Source: JAIOSF01 sp963677755 (GTDB taxonomy: Bacteria; Campylobacterota; Campylobacteria; Campylobacterales; Arcobacteraceae). From it: a stretch of DNA of 64,000 bases. The first letter of the stretch is position 1. Every line of letters starts with the position of its first letter. Where the stretch lies: contig OY782506.1 in assembly GCA_963677755.1 (NCBI GenBank), positions 1,922,001 through 1,986,000 on the forward strand, read 5' to 3'. The notes beneath the pieces are model-generated. The model saw only the letters and a list, made by a program, of their open reading frames with translations. It did not search any database and was not told the DNA's origin. Positions 36,084-49,027 of this stretch are shown in pieces. A program made the position numbers and the translations under genes.

Positions 36084-36763
36084 TATTTTGTACCTTGAAG
36101 TTGATTTAGTACTATTTTTGCTGCTGCTTGTTGTGCTAGTTTTTTACTTTTCCCCTTGGCTGTTGCATAATGTTTATCATTGACCCATAAAGAAAGTTCG
36201 AACTCTTTTTCATGATCAGGGCCAACAGCTGCTTCTAGTTTATACACTGGAATTACACCAAACTTTGCTTGTGTAACTTCTTGTAGTGCTGTTTTATAAT
36301 CACTAAAAAGCTCATCTAAATTTATCTCATCATAATTTTCTGTTAAAAGCTTTAAAATCATTGGCTTTAAAACTACAAGCCCAGATTCTATATAAATAGC
36401 TCCCATAATTGCTTCAAAAGCATCACTTAAAATAGAAGCCTTTTCTCTTCCTTGGTTTCTCTCTTCTGCCTCAGAAAGATAAATATAATCACCAAGATTT
36501 ATTGCAAGAGCAAGTTTAGTAAAACCTTTTTCGTTTACTAAACTTGCTCTTATTTTAGATAATTCCCCTTCATTTGAAGAGGGGAATTTATTAAATAAAA
36601 ATTCTCCTACAATTAAATTAAGAACTGCATCTCCTAAAAACTCTAATCTCTCATTGTTAAATACTTTTTTGTAACTTTTATGGGTAAGTGCTTCGATTAT
36701 CAGGTCTTTATTTTCAAACTGATAACCCAGGCACTTTTCAAGTTCTTTATATTCTTTATGCAC
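36083..36763 (-). CDS. rnc: Ribonuclease III
   Basis: 226 aa. The catalytic signature ERLEFLGDAVLNL, SILSDAFEAIMGAIYI and a C-terminal dsRNA-binding domain (DYKTALQEVTQAKF, KKLAQQAAAKIVLNQL) are present. Start is GTG at 36761-36763 with AAAGGAAT upstream. It processes rRNA precursors and other double-stranded RNA. Coupled to aroC. Confidence 0.97.
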   Translation of the reverse strand: MHKEYKELEKCLGYQFENKDLIIEALTHKSYKKVFNNERLEFLGDAVLNLIVGEFLFNKFPSSNEGELSKIRASLVNEKGFTKLALAINLGDYIYLSEAEERNQGREKASILSDAFEAIMGAIYIESGLVVLKPMILKLLTENYDEINLDELFSDYKTALQEVTQAKFGVIPVYKLEAAVGPDHEKEFELSLWVNDKHYATAKGKSKKLAQQAAAKIVLNQLQGTK

Positions 36764-36811
36764 AAATATTCCTTTAATTTATAATTTAACTTATTTTATC
36801 CAAAATTAAAT

Positions 36812-36846
36812 AAAAAAACTCCCCAAGGAAAAACCTCAAGGAGTTT
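36812..36846 (-). terminator. Terminator after glnB
   Basis: On the minus strand, ACTCCTTGAGG (36844-36834) pairs completely, using G-T pairs, with the arm at 36828-36818, then T7. It ends the amt-glnB unit. Confidence 0.85.
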
Positions 36847-36893
36847 TAGAGTATTAAAAATTAATTTTAATATATAGAAATTAGTAACAAATA

Positions 36894-37232
36894 CTAAACA
36901 GCTTCATTTCCTGTTTCACCTGTTCTTATTCTTATTACTTCATCTACACCCATAACAAATATCTTACCATCACCAATTTTTCCTGTTTTTGCTGATGTTG
37001 AGATAAGTTTTACTACATTATCTACTTCATCATCATTTACTATTAGTTCTAATTTTGTTTTAGCTAGGAAGTCTACTATATATTCTGCACCTCTGTAAAG
37101 TTCTGAGTGACCTTGTTGTCTCCCATATCCTTTTACATCTGTTACTGTCATACCTGTAATACCAGCTTCACTTAATGCATCTTTTACATCTTCAAGTTTA
37201 AAAGGTTTTATTATTGCTTCTATTTTTTTCAT
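36894..37232 (-). CDS. glnK: PII nitrogen regulator (GlnB/GlnK)
   Basis: 112 aa. The T-loop sequence GHSELYRGAEY places Tyr51, the uridylylation site, correctly, and KIEAIIKPFKL, VKGYGRQ and GDGKIFV are PII signatures. Its position directly after amt (15-base gap) is the classical glnK-amtB pairing, in which GlnK plugs the ammonium channel when nitrogen is ample. GlnB and GlnK are not distinguishable by sequence here. Confidence 0.95.
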   Translation of the reverse strand: MKKIEAIIKPFKLEDVKDALSEAGITGMTVTDVKGYGRQQGHSELYRGAEYIVDFLAKTKLELIVNDDEVDNVVKLISTSAKTGKIGDGKIFVMGVDEVIRIRTGETGNEAV

Positions 37233-37247
37233 CTATTATCCTTTCTA

Positions 37248-38462
37248 TTAAGCTTTTTTGAATTCTGGGTAACATTCAAGACCTGTTTCATGAATATCTA
37301 AACCATTTATCTCTGTCTCTTCATCTACTCTTAATCCAACTACCATATCTAGTATTTTCCAGATTATGAAAGATGTGATAAATACGAATGCTCCAATTAC
37401 AACTACACCTTTAAGTTGTGCTATAAATGTTGCACTTTCTGTAAATAAACCAACTGCTAATGTTCCCCAGATACCTGCTACAAGGTGAACACTTAAAGCA
37501 CCAACTGGATCATCAATTCTAAGTTTATCAAAGAAAGGAACTGCAAGAACTACTATTAAAGCACCAACTGCACCTACACCTGTTGCATATATCATACCTG
37601 CATCTGGAGCTGCTGTTACAGAAACTAGACCTGCTAATGTACCATTAAGCACCATTGTTAAATCAACTTTTTTATAAAGCATTTGAGTAAGAAGTGCTGC
37701 TACTACTGCACCTGTTGCTGCTGCCATATTTGTATTTGCAACAACCATTGCAATACCTGTGATATCATCTTTTGAACCTAAAGCTAATTGTGAACCACCA
37801 TTGAATCCAAACCAACCCATCCATAATATGAATGTACCTAATGTTGCAAGAGTCAAGTTTGAACCTGGAATTGGTTTTACTTTACCATCTGCTGTATATT
37901 TCCCTTTTCTAGCACCAATGATAAGAACACCTGCTAACGCAGCCCATCCACCAACACTATGAACGATTGTCGAACCAGCGAAGTCACTAAATCCAGCTAA
38001 TATACCACCAAGTTCTGATCCACCCCATGTCCAGTGACCTTGTAGAGGATAAATTACACCACTTAATAATACTACAAAGATTAAGAATGGCCATAATTTC
38101 ATTCTTTCTGCTACTGATCCACTAATTACTGAAGCTGCTGTTGCAACAAACATTACTTGGAAGAAAAAGTCTGATGCTTTTGGGTATGCTGCATCTGCTG
38201 CATTTGCCATATCTACTACTGAGATACTCCCCATAAATGCTCCACCATCTCCATACATTAAGTCATAACCTACAAAGTAATACATCATACAACTAATACT
38301 AAATAGCGCTATATTCTTTGTAAGAATTGTTGCATTATTTTTTGATCTTGTAAGACCCGCCTCTAACATCGCAAACCCTGCTGCCATCCACATAACTAAT
38401 ATACCTGAAATAACAAACAAAAATCCATCTAAGATAAACTTCACATCATTGAAATTTTCCAT
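37248..38462 (-). CDS. amt: Ammonium transporter Amt
   Basis: 404 aa with about eleven hydrophobic segments. Typical motifs: MAAGFAMLEAGLTRSKN near the start, GHWTWGG, DFAGSTIVHSVGGWAALAG with a pore-region His, FNGGSQLALG and the second His in LSVHLVAGIWGTLAVG. It conducts ammonium into the cell. A 25-bp perfect inverted repeat lies 50 bases upstream, and glnK follows. Confidence 0.97.
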   Translation of the reverse strand: MENFNDVKFILDGFLFVISGILVMWMAAGFAMLEAGLTRSKNNATILTKNIALFSISCMMYYFVGYDLMYGDGGAFMGSISVVDMANAADAAYPKASDFFFQVMFVATAASVISGSVAERMKLWPFLIFVVLLSGVIYPLQGHWTWGGSELGGILAGFSDFAGSTIVHSVGGWAALAGVLIIGARKGKYTADGKVKPIPGSNLTLATLGTFILWMGWFGFNGGSQLALGSKDDITGIAMVVANTNMAAATGAVVAALLTQMLYKKVDLTMVLNGTLAGLVSVTAAPDAGMIYATGVGAVGALIVVLAVPFFDKLRIDDPVGALSVHLVAGIWGTLAVGLFTESATFIAQLKGVVVIGAFVFITSFIIWKILDMVVGLRVDEETEINGLDIHETGLECYPEFKKA

Positions 38463-38511
38463 TTCTTTCTCCTTTTATTTTTAACAAAAGAAGTATGACA
38501 TATTAAAGTAG

Positions 38512-38564
38512 TTTTAATAGGGTTTATTTTGTATATTAAATATACAAAATAAACCCTATTAAAA
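38512..38564. repeat. 25-bp perfect inverted repeat upstream of amt
   Basis: Arms 38512-38536 and 38540-38564 are exact complements around a 3-base centre (TAA); arm core AATAGGGTTTATTTTG. A and T runs at the outer ends resemble a terminator, but the downstream flank for the minus-strand carbonic anhydrase gene lacks a clean T-tract. It may terminate transcription or control amt. Confidence 0.9.
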
Positions 38565-38683
38565 AATAATAAGTATTTTTCTAGGAAATTTAAAAGTTGT
38601 TAGATATTTTCTAAGAAATAGAAATCAAATTTTTCATGAAAAGGAATTACTGTATATTTATTATACAATAATTTCATTGACTT

Positions 38684-39316
38684 TTATAAAGATTTAAAAA
38701 TATTTTCTTCAGTATCATAATATTCAATACTACCATTCTCTATTTTATAGTACCAACCATGTATACCGAGTTTACCCTCTTTTACTCTTTTAAATACTTC
38801 AGGGTAAGTTAACAAATTTTCCAATTGATGTTTAATTGATATTTTTTCCGTCATACGTAATTTATCATCATGTGTATGTTTATCCGTGATATTGGATAAT
38901 GTATATTCTTTAGCTTTTTTCCCAAGTTCTAACCACTTATGTACATGTACCAAATGAGGCTCATTACTCAAGTCCTCATATAATGCTGCACATGCCCCAC
39001 AATGACTATGACCACAAACAATTATATCTTTTACATTTAAAACACTCACTGCATATTCTATTGCAGCCGTTGAACCATGAAAATCATTATCATTCTTATA
39101 AGGTGGTACAAAATTTCCTATATTTCTTATTATAAACATATCACCTGGTTTACTATCTACAATTAAATCAGGTACAACTCTACTATCACTACAACCAATA
39201 AATAAAACATCTGGTGCCTGCCCATGAGTGATTAAGTTTTCAAATTTATTTTCTAAATCTGGGAAATGTGTATCTTTGAACTTTTTATGACCATCTATAA
39301 GTTTATTAATTAACAT
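38684..39316 (-). CDS. Beta-class carbonic anhydrase
   Basis: 210 aa. Zinc ligands C42, H103 and C106 sit in GCSDSRVVPD (C42, with D44/R46 catalytic dyad) and CGHSHCGAC. It interconverts CO2 and bicarbonate, useful for an autotroph or CO2-fixing metabolism. Monocistronic; the stop is followed by the 38512-38564 inverted repeat. The gap 39317-39517 holds no gene. Confidence 0.95.
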   Translation of the reverse strand: MLINKLIDGHKKFKDTHFPDLENKFENLITHGQAPDVLFIGCSDSRVVPDLIVDSKPGDMFIIRNIGNFVPPYKNDNDFHGSTAAIEYAVSVLNVKDIIVCGHSHCGACAALYEDLSNEPHLVHVHKWLELGKKAKEYTLSNITDKHTHDDKLRMTEKISIKHQLENLLTYPEVFKRVKEGKLGIHGWYYKIENGSIEYYDTEENIFKSL

Positions 39317-39517
39317 GTATTTCCTTTAATTGTCTTGGGTATTATATTATAAAACTAATAATAAATAATAAAATAATACAATTAATCTATAAAATAATAA
39401 AATCATGACAAATAAGTAATTACGTAAACAGTAAATAAAGTAATAAATTAATAAAGATATTATAAAAAGCAAGAAGAAAGTAGTAAAAAAAGTAAAAAAA
39501 AAGAGACATCTTAAAAG

Positions 39518-39631
39518 TTGGCAGCGACCTACGTTTCCACCAGGGGACCCGGCAGTATTATCGGCGATGGAGAGCTTGACTGCCAGGTTCGATATGGGGC
39601 TGGGTATTTCCTCTCCTCTATAACCACCAAC
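39518..39631 (-). rRNA. rrf: 5S ribosomal RNA
   Basis: The + strand reads TTGGCAGCGACCTACGTTTC at its start and shows the 5S core CCGGCAGTATTATCGGCG and TTCGATATGGGGCTGGG. Last gene of the rRNA operon; ends are approximate to a few bases. Confidence 0.95.
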
Positions 39632-39761
39632 ATTTAAAATGTCTCATTTAGAAGTTGTGTATAAAGTAATACAGTTAAAGTCTTTGATTCTAAAATAAAA
39701 ATACATTCTAAATATATCTTATTACATTTAATAAGATAGTAAACTAAAGAATAGTTAATAT

Positions 39762-42646
<2,885 letters not shown>

Positions 42647-42902
42647 TAAATTAAAGAAGAATTTATGATTTAACATAATTTCTTTTTTGCTTTGTTATGA
42701 TTATTCTTTAGCTACTATCTTATTAAATGTAATTTAATAAAATAATATTTAAAATTGTATTTTTATTTTCTTTAGAAAAATAAAGACTTTAACAGTATGT
42801 TTTTAAATAACTCTTTGATTCCGAAAAATCAAATATAAATACTTTTTTAAGTACTTATATTTAACTTTTTTAGTTTCTTTGTTTTATCATATAATTTTTA
42901 AA

Positions 42903-42978
42903 TGGTGGAGAATAGCGGGATCGAACCGCTGACCTCCTACGTGCAAGGCAGGCGCTCTCCCAGCTGAGCTAATTCCCC
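42903..42978 (-). tRNA. tRNA-Ala (anticodon TGC) in the rRNA spacer
   Basis: Acceptor GGGGAAT/ATTCTCC with one G-T pair, anticodon loop CTTGCAC, anticodon TGC; encoded CCA at 42903-42905. Second tRNA of the 16S-23S spacer. Confidence 0.96.
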
Positions 42979-43004
42979 ATTATTAATTTTTAATTTCTTC
43001 TAAA

Positions 43005-43081
43005 TGGTGGGCCTACCAGGACTTGAACCTGGGACCTCACGATTATCAGTCGAGCGCTCTAGCCAGCTGAGCTATAGGCCC
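43005..43081 (-). tRNA. tRNA-Ile (anticodon GAT) in the rRNA spacer
   Basis: Acceptor GGGCCTA/TAGGCCC, anticodon loop CTGATAA, anticodon GAT; encoded CCA. Standard Ile-Ala order between 16S and 23S. Confidence 0.96.
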
Positions 43082-43291
43082 ATATATAAATTATATGATT
43101 TAACAGTTGTTAATAAATAATTGTTCTTTAAGATTATTTATAATCTTTATAAACTAGATAGCAAGAAGTCTTATTGAGATATAAGAACTTTCGTCTCGAT
43201 GTTGTACTATTTTTACATCAGTTTGTTATATCTTAATATATAACTTTTATTTCATGAACTCAACTAAACGAATAGTTAAGTTATTTCTTTG

Positions 43292-44812
<1,521 letters not shown>

Positions 44813-45167
44813 TATTACCATATTAATACAGTAATTAGTTTTTAGATTATTCAATCTTGACTTTTAAGTTATTACCTAAAAATCACTGAATCAATAAATT
44901 GATTCAATTTAAATTAGTTTTTTAGTTTTAAAACTAAAACTCTAAGTTTATAGACGAAGTTTATATTTAAACAAGTAAACTTATTTAAATACTCTTCTTG
45001 TATCTAGTTTATAAAGATTACTTTAATTAGTAATTTAAATAAACTTGATTTATTTATTAACATTAATTTTTTTAAAGAACTTGTCCTAATAACTCTCTTC
45101 TTCTTACTCTAGTTAAACAAACTCTGTCAAACCGTTTTTGTAAGTGTCTTACTGTTATTGGACGCGA
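44813..45167. other. rRNA operon leader region, no gene
   Basis: The stretch between the rRNA promoter and 16S is AT-rich with several short inverted repeats (for example GAATCAA/TTGATTC near 44889-44906) expected of a processing leader. No open reading frame is supported. Confidence 0.6.
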
Positions 45168-45196
45168 ATTATAATAGATTTTTTTGCCTTTGTCAA
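45168..45196 (-). promoter_or_regulatory. Consensus sigma-70 promoter of the rRNA operon
   Basis: On the minus strand TTGACA (45196-45191), exactly 17 bases, TATAAT (45173-45168). Both hexamers are perfect, and transcription runs into the 16S gene about 350 bases on. Confidence 0.85.
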
Positions 45197-45259
45197 GGGG
45201 TACGGCTTAATGTTTGCTGAAATTTTGAAAGTTTTTTCTGGCGGTATTTTTTGTGAGTA

Positions 45260-45285
45260 AAAAAGCCCTTATTTCTGGGCTTTTT
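45260..45285 (-). terminator. Terminator of the mutS2 operon
   Basis: AAAAAGCCC (45260-45268) pairs with GGGCTTTTT (45277-45285) with an 8-base loop; read on the minus strand it ends in a T run. It lies between the secreted protein gene and the rRNA promoter. Confidence 0.8.
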
Positions 45286-45310
45286 ATCTCTAGAGTTTGG
45301 ATTTGATTTT

Positions 45311-45787
45311 TTAAAGGTCGTAATTGTCTATATAAAGTAATATATATATTCTTTCTTTTTTATCAACAAATTTTTTGCTTTGTACTAATTGAAGATAGTC
45401 ATACATCTCTTTTTGAGTTAAATCTGTTCTATCTAATATTTTTTGTAAATTTCTTCTAGCTCTACTTCTAGCTAAATTTTCTTGATAATCTTTACCTTTG
45501 AAATGTTTATTAGCCTGTCCTATTCCATAATATTGATAATCTGAAGTTTTTCCTTTAATCCACAAAGGGATAACTTCTGGATTTTCTTCCTCGTAAATAT
45601 TTGCTTTTTTTAGTCTTTTGATTTTTATATCTGCTAATGATTCAAATACTCCATGTGGGTATTGTTTTTTATAAAGTTTTAATAACTCAATATCTCCACT
45701 ATTTTTCACTTCATCCCAAAATAATAATTCTGCTTTATTTGCAAAAAGTATTGTTGTTAGTAATGTTAGTAATATTATCTTTTTCAT
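45311..45787 (-). CDS. Secreted protein of unknown function (LPP20/FlgP-like region)
   Basis: 158 aa with a signal peptide (MKKIILLTLLTTILFA). The middle segment YYGIGQANKHFKGKDYQENLARSRARRNL resembles in type the GxGxA...AxxxArxrAxxdL pattern of LPP20/FlgP-type proteins, though this is only a visual likeness. It overlaps the mutS2 stop by four bases and ends the operon. Function unknown. Confidence 0.65.
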   Translation of the reverse strand: MKKIILLTLLTTILFANKAELLFWDEVKNSGDIELLKLYKKQYPHGVFESLADIKIKRLKKANIYEEENPEVIPLWIKGKTSDYQYYGIGQANKHFKGKDYQENLARSRARRNLQKILDRTDLTQKEMYDYLQLVQSKKFVDKKERIYILLYIDNYDL

Positions 45788-47982
45788 AGTTTTATAACCT
45801 TTGCTCCATAGCCACCCTCTTTTGCTGTTGCATCACTATAGCTTTTCACACTTGGATGTGTTTCTAGAAATTGCGATACTGCATAAGCTAATTTCCCTGT
45901 ACCAATTCCATGGTACACTAATACCTCATCAAAACCTGCAATTAAACTATCTGACAAAAATTTATCTAAGTTTTCTATAGCCTCTTCTGCTCTTTGCCCA
46001 TGTAAATCTAATTTTACATGCCCTGTTTGTGGTCTTTGTATCTCTATTTTTATATTTTTTGTTTTTACTTTAGGTATATTACCACTTCTTTTTAAATTTG
46101 ACAAGGGAAGTTGTAGTTTCATTCCATCATTGGTTTCAACCATAGCCTTTTTCCCTTTAATTGATAAAATAACACCTTTTGTATTGTTGTATTTTACATT
46201 ATCTCCAACTTTTAAGTTTAAAGGTTCATCAACTTTTTCTACTTTTATTTGTTGTTTTTTTGTATGTACTTTATTTAAAACTCTGTGCTGTTCTTTTGAA
46301 TCATTTAATTTTACTGCTTTTTTTACTTCATCTATTGCTTCGTTATACTCTTTTTCTAATTGGTATTTTTTTTCCAAAACTGCTTTGTCTAAATTTGCTT
46401 TTTGTTCTTTTAAATTTTGTTCTAATCTACTATTTTTTTCTATTTTTTCATCAAGTTGTTCTATTTTTTGTTTATATTCTCTTTCAAGGTCGCTACTTCT
46501 TTGTATTAAATCATTCAGTTTATCTTTGTCTTCCCCATAAACCTCTTTTGCTTTTTTTACAACTCCTACAGGTATATTGTATCTTTGAGCCGTTTCAAAA
46601 GCATAACTTCTACCGATAGTTCCTTGTAGAAATTCATAAGTAGGTTGTCTATTTTCTTCATCATAAATAGCTGCTATTAAATCTACTTGTGGGTTTGAAG
46701 CTAACAATGCAGCTAATCTTTTATGATGGGTGGTAACAATTATTTTGATATTTTTTGTAATCAGTTCTTCAATAATAACTTTAAATAAACTAGCAGCTTC
46801 ATCACTATCTGTCCCTAATTCAATTTCATCAACACCTACAATAGTATTTTGTTTTGTAAAAAGTTTACTAAACTCAACCATACGGCCAGCAAAAGTAGAG
46901 ATGTCATTTTTTACATTTTGTGGATCATCAAGGATTGCATTTATAGCTTTATAACTTCCAACTACACTTGACTTATCACAACTATAAGGAATAAGATATT
47001 TTGACATATACACTGCACTTAAAATTGATTTTAAAAGCATTGTTTTACCACCCGCGTTTACACCTGTTATCATAATCACATTTTTTGTAAAATCTACAGT
47101 TACACTTTTTGCATGTTCCAATGCAGGGTGTTTAAAGTCAACGAGTTTTTGTGTTTTATTTGCTTTATTTGTAGGTAATATAAAATTAAGATTTTTATTT
47201 TTAGCAAATAAAATTCGTGCTTGGTAGTGATCATATCTGTCAAACTCTTTATTTATAAATCGTAAAAACATAAGATGCTTAGATAATAAAGAGCTAAACT
47301 CTTGAGTGATTTTATATATTATCTCATCTTTGAGATTTATCAAATCTGATTGTCTTTGTTTTAATTCACTTACACTATGTGGCAATACATAAAAAAAGCC
47401 ACCTTGACTTCTATCTAATACTTTGCATTTTAGGACATGGTTAAATCCAGCTCGTACCATCAGCGTTTGTTCTCCATGTACTAAATGCACTTGATGGTCT
47501 ACTAAATATGGTTGTAAATTTTTACTATTAATTACCCCATAAAGTTTTTGTTTGATTGAATCTCTATTTGAGTATAAGTTATCATTTACTCTATCTAGGT
47601 CTTCATTAAATCCATGAAGTAATTCACCTTTATCATCAAAAGATTGTAATATTTTTTCTAATTCAATGGGAATAATTATTTTTTCAATCCAAGAGGCTAA
47701 CTTCCCCACAAAACTAAATTTTTTGAGATATTTGAAATAATTAATAATTTTTACAAACTCATATATCTCATATATTTTAATATTTCCTTGTTTTTGTAAA
47801 TAGTTTAATGCACTCTCTAAATTTGCTGTTTCTAGTGGAGATTTTAATTCAAAATCTTCTAACTCTTTTAATATTGAATAATGAAGATTTATATCTCCTT
47901 CTAAAATCACACTTTTTTCTCGACAAAAAAGAGCTTGTAAATTCTCTATATGATTTACTATATCAAGTTTTTTTTCTATCAT
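45784..47982 (-). CDS. mutS2: Endonuclease MutS2
   Basis: 732 aa. The ATPase P-loop is GVNAGGKTMLLKS, the Walker B region IVGVDEIELGTDSDEA, and the signature THHKRLAALLA follows. A KOW-like linker and a C-terminal Smr domain (LDLHGQRAEEAIENLDKFL, VYHGIGTGKL) complete it. MutS2 is found in Campylobacterota that lack MutSL and acts against recombination intermediates or on stalled ribosomes in other bacteria; its exact role here is inferred. Second last gene of the operon. Confidence 0.95.
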   Translation of the reverse strand: MIEKKLDIVNHIENLQALFCREKSVILEGDINLHYSILKELEDFELKSPLETANLESALNYLQKQGNIKIYEIYEFVKIINYFKYLKKFSFVGKLASWIEKIIIPIELEKILQSFDDKGELLHGFNEDLDRVNDNLYSNRDSIKQKLYGVINSKNLQPYLVDHQVHLVHGEQTLMVRAGFNHVLKCKVLDRSQGGFFYVLPHSVSELKQRQSDLINLKDEIIYKITQEFSSLLSKHLMFLRFINKEFDRYDHYQARILFAKNKNLNFILPTNKANKTQKLVDFKHPALEHAKSVTVDFTKNVIMITGVNAGGKTMLLKSILSAVYMSKYLIPYSCDKSSVVGSYKAINAILDDPQNVKNDISTFAGRMVEFSKLFTKQNTIVGVDEIELGTDSDEAASLFKVIIEELITKNIKIIVTTHHKRLAALLASNPQVDLIAAIYDEENRQPTYEFLQGTIGRSYAFETAQRYNIPVGVVKKAKEVYGEDKDKLNDLIQRSSDLEREYKQKIEQLDEKIEKNSRLEQNLKEQKANLDKAVLEKKYQLEKEYNEAIDEVKKAVKLNDSKEQHRVLNKVHTKKQQIKVEKVDEPLNLKVGDNVKYNNTKGVILSIKGKKAMVETNDGMKLQLPLSNLKRSGNIPKVKTKNIKIEIQRPQTGHVKLDLHGQRAEEAIENLDKFLSDSLIAGFDEVLVYHGIGTGKLAYAVSQFLETHPSVKSYSDATAKEGGYGAKVIKL

Positions 47983-47990
47983 TTTTTTAT

Positions 47991-48524
47991 TTATTTACTT
48001 TTCGGTCTAAATGGTTTTATAACATTTTCATCACACTCTAAAAATGGACCTTCCATTAAATCTATACAATAAGGAATAGCAGGGAAAACTGCATCAAGAC
48101 ACTCTCTTATTGATTTTGGTTTTCCAGGAAGATTTACCACTAAACTACTTCCTCGTAAACCTGCTGTTTGTCTTGAAAGTATTGCAGTAGGTACAAATTT
48201 TAAAGACTCTTGTCTCATTAGTTCACCAAATCCTGGCATCATTCTATCACATACTGCTTCTGTTGCCTCAGGAGTTACATCTCTTTTTGAGGGTCCTGTT
48301 CCACCTGTAGTTACTACTAAACAACAACCACTATTATCAACCATATCTTTGATAGTATCTTCTATAACATTTTGTTCATCTGGAATAACTTTGTATATCT
48401 CTTCCCATGGTGATGTTAAATATTCATTTAATGTTTCAATAATTGCTTTTCCACTTATATCATCATATATACCTGCACTTGCTCTATCACTTACTGTTAT
48501 TATTCCTATTTTTGCTGTATTCAT
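47991..48524 (-). CDS. mog: Molybdopterin adenylyltransferase
   Basis: 177 aa. IGIITVSDRASAGIYDD, VVTTGGTGPSKRDVTPEA and VNLPGKPKSIRECLDAVFPAIPYCIDL are MogA signatures. It activates molybdopterin before molybdate insertion, feeding enzymes such as SoxC. Four-base overlap with bioV (48521-48524). Confidence 0.93.
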   Translation of the reverse strand: MNTAKIGIITVSDRASAGIYDDISGKAIIETLNEYLTSPWEEIYKVIPDEQNVIEDTIKDMVDNSGCCLVVTTGGTGPSKRDVTPEATEAVCDRMMPGFGELMRQESLKFVPTAILSRQTAGLRGSSLVVNLPGKPKSIRECLDAVFPAIPYCIDLMEGPFLECDENVIKPFRPKSK

Positions 48525-49027
48525 AATATATGTCCTCTATTTTTTATATAATATATATCTGCAAATTTTTTAAAAAATTCTAGTGTTTTTTCACTATCTA
48601 TAATTTTATCATCACTTCCAAGATATATCTCAATTTTAATATTTCTATCAACTATTTGTTGTAACTTTTCTCTATTCCATGTATAATTCAACAACTCTTC
48701 TAGTTCTGCATATGTCCCTTCACTAAAATACTTAGCTGACTTTTTTTCATCAAATCCGCAATTATCTAAAAAGCTATCACAATATTGTTGTTTATTTTTC
48801 TTAAAAAACATCAATTGCATTCTTTTATATTTTTCATCTTTTTCATTAAAAAAAGCAGGGGAAAAAAGCTGTAGTAAATCAATTCTGTTATTTGCATTCA
48901 AAACATATTCAAAAGCTTTTTGTGCTCCATAACTAAATCCTGAAATAACAAAGTCATTTTCTTTTATGTATTCTTTAAAAAGTTCTTTTTCGCCTTTTAA
49001 TGAAAACCCACTAAAATACAATTTCAT
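48521..49027 (-). CDS. bioV: Pimeloyl-ACP methyl ester esterase, BioV type
   Basis: 168 aa, matching the small Helicobacter BioV (about 171). The catalytic serine is S32 in GFSYGA, the acid is likely D in YLGSDDKII and the His in NRGHIL at the C-terminus. It frees pimeloyl-ACP for biotin synthesis. It overlaps both mog and the FtsH-like gene, so translation is coupled. The family call rests on size and motifs. Confidence 0.82.
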   Translation of the reverse strand: MKLYFSGFSLKGEKELFKEYIKENDFVISGFSYGAQKAFEYVLNANNRIDLLQLFSPAFFNEKDEKYKRMQLMFFKKNKQQYCDSFLDNCGFDEKKSAKYFSEGTYAELEELLNYTWNREKLQQIVDRNIKIEIYLGSDDKIIDSEKTLEFFKKFADIYYIKNRGHIL

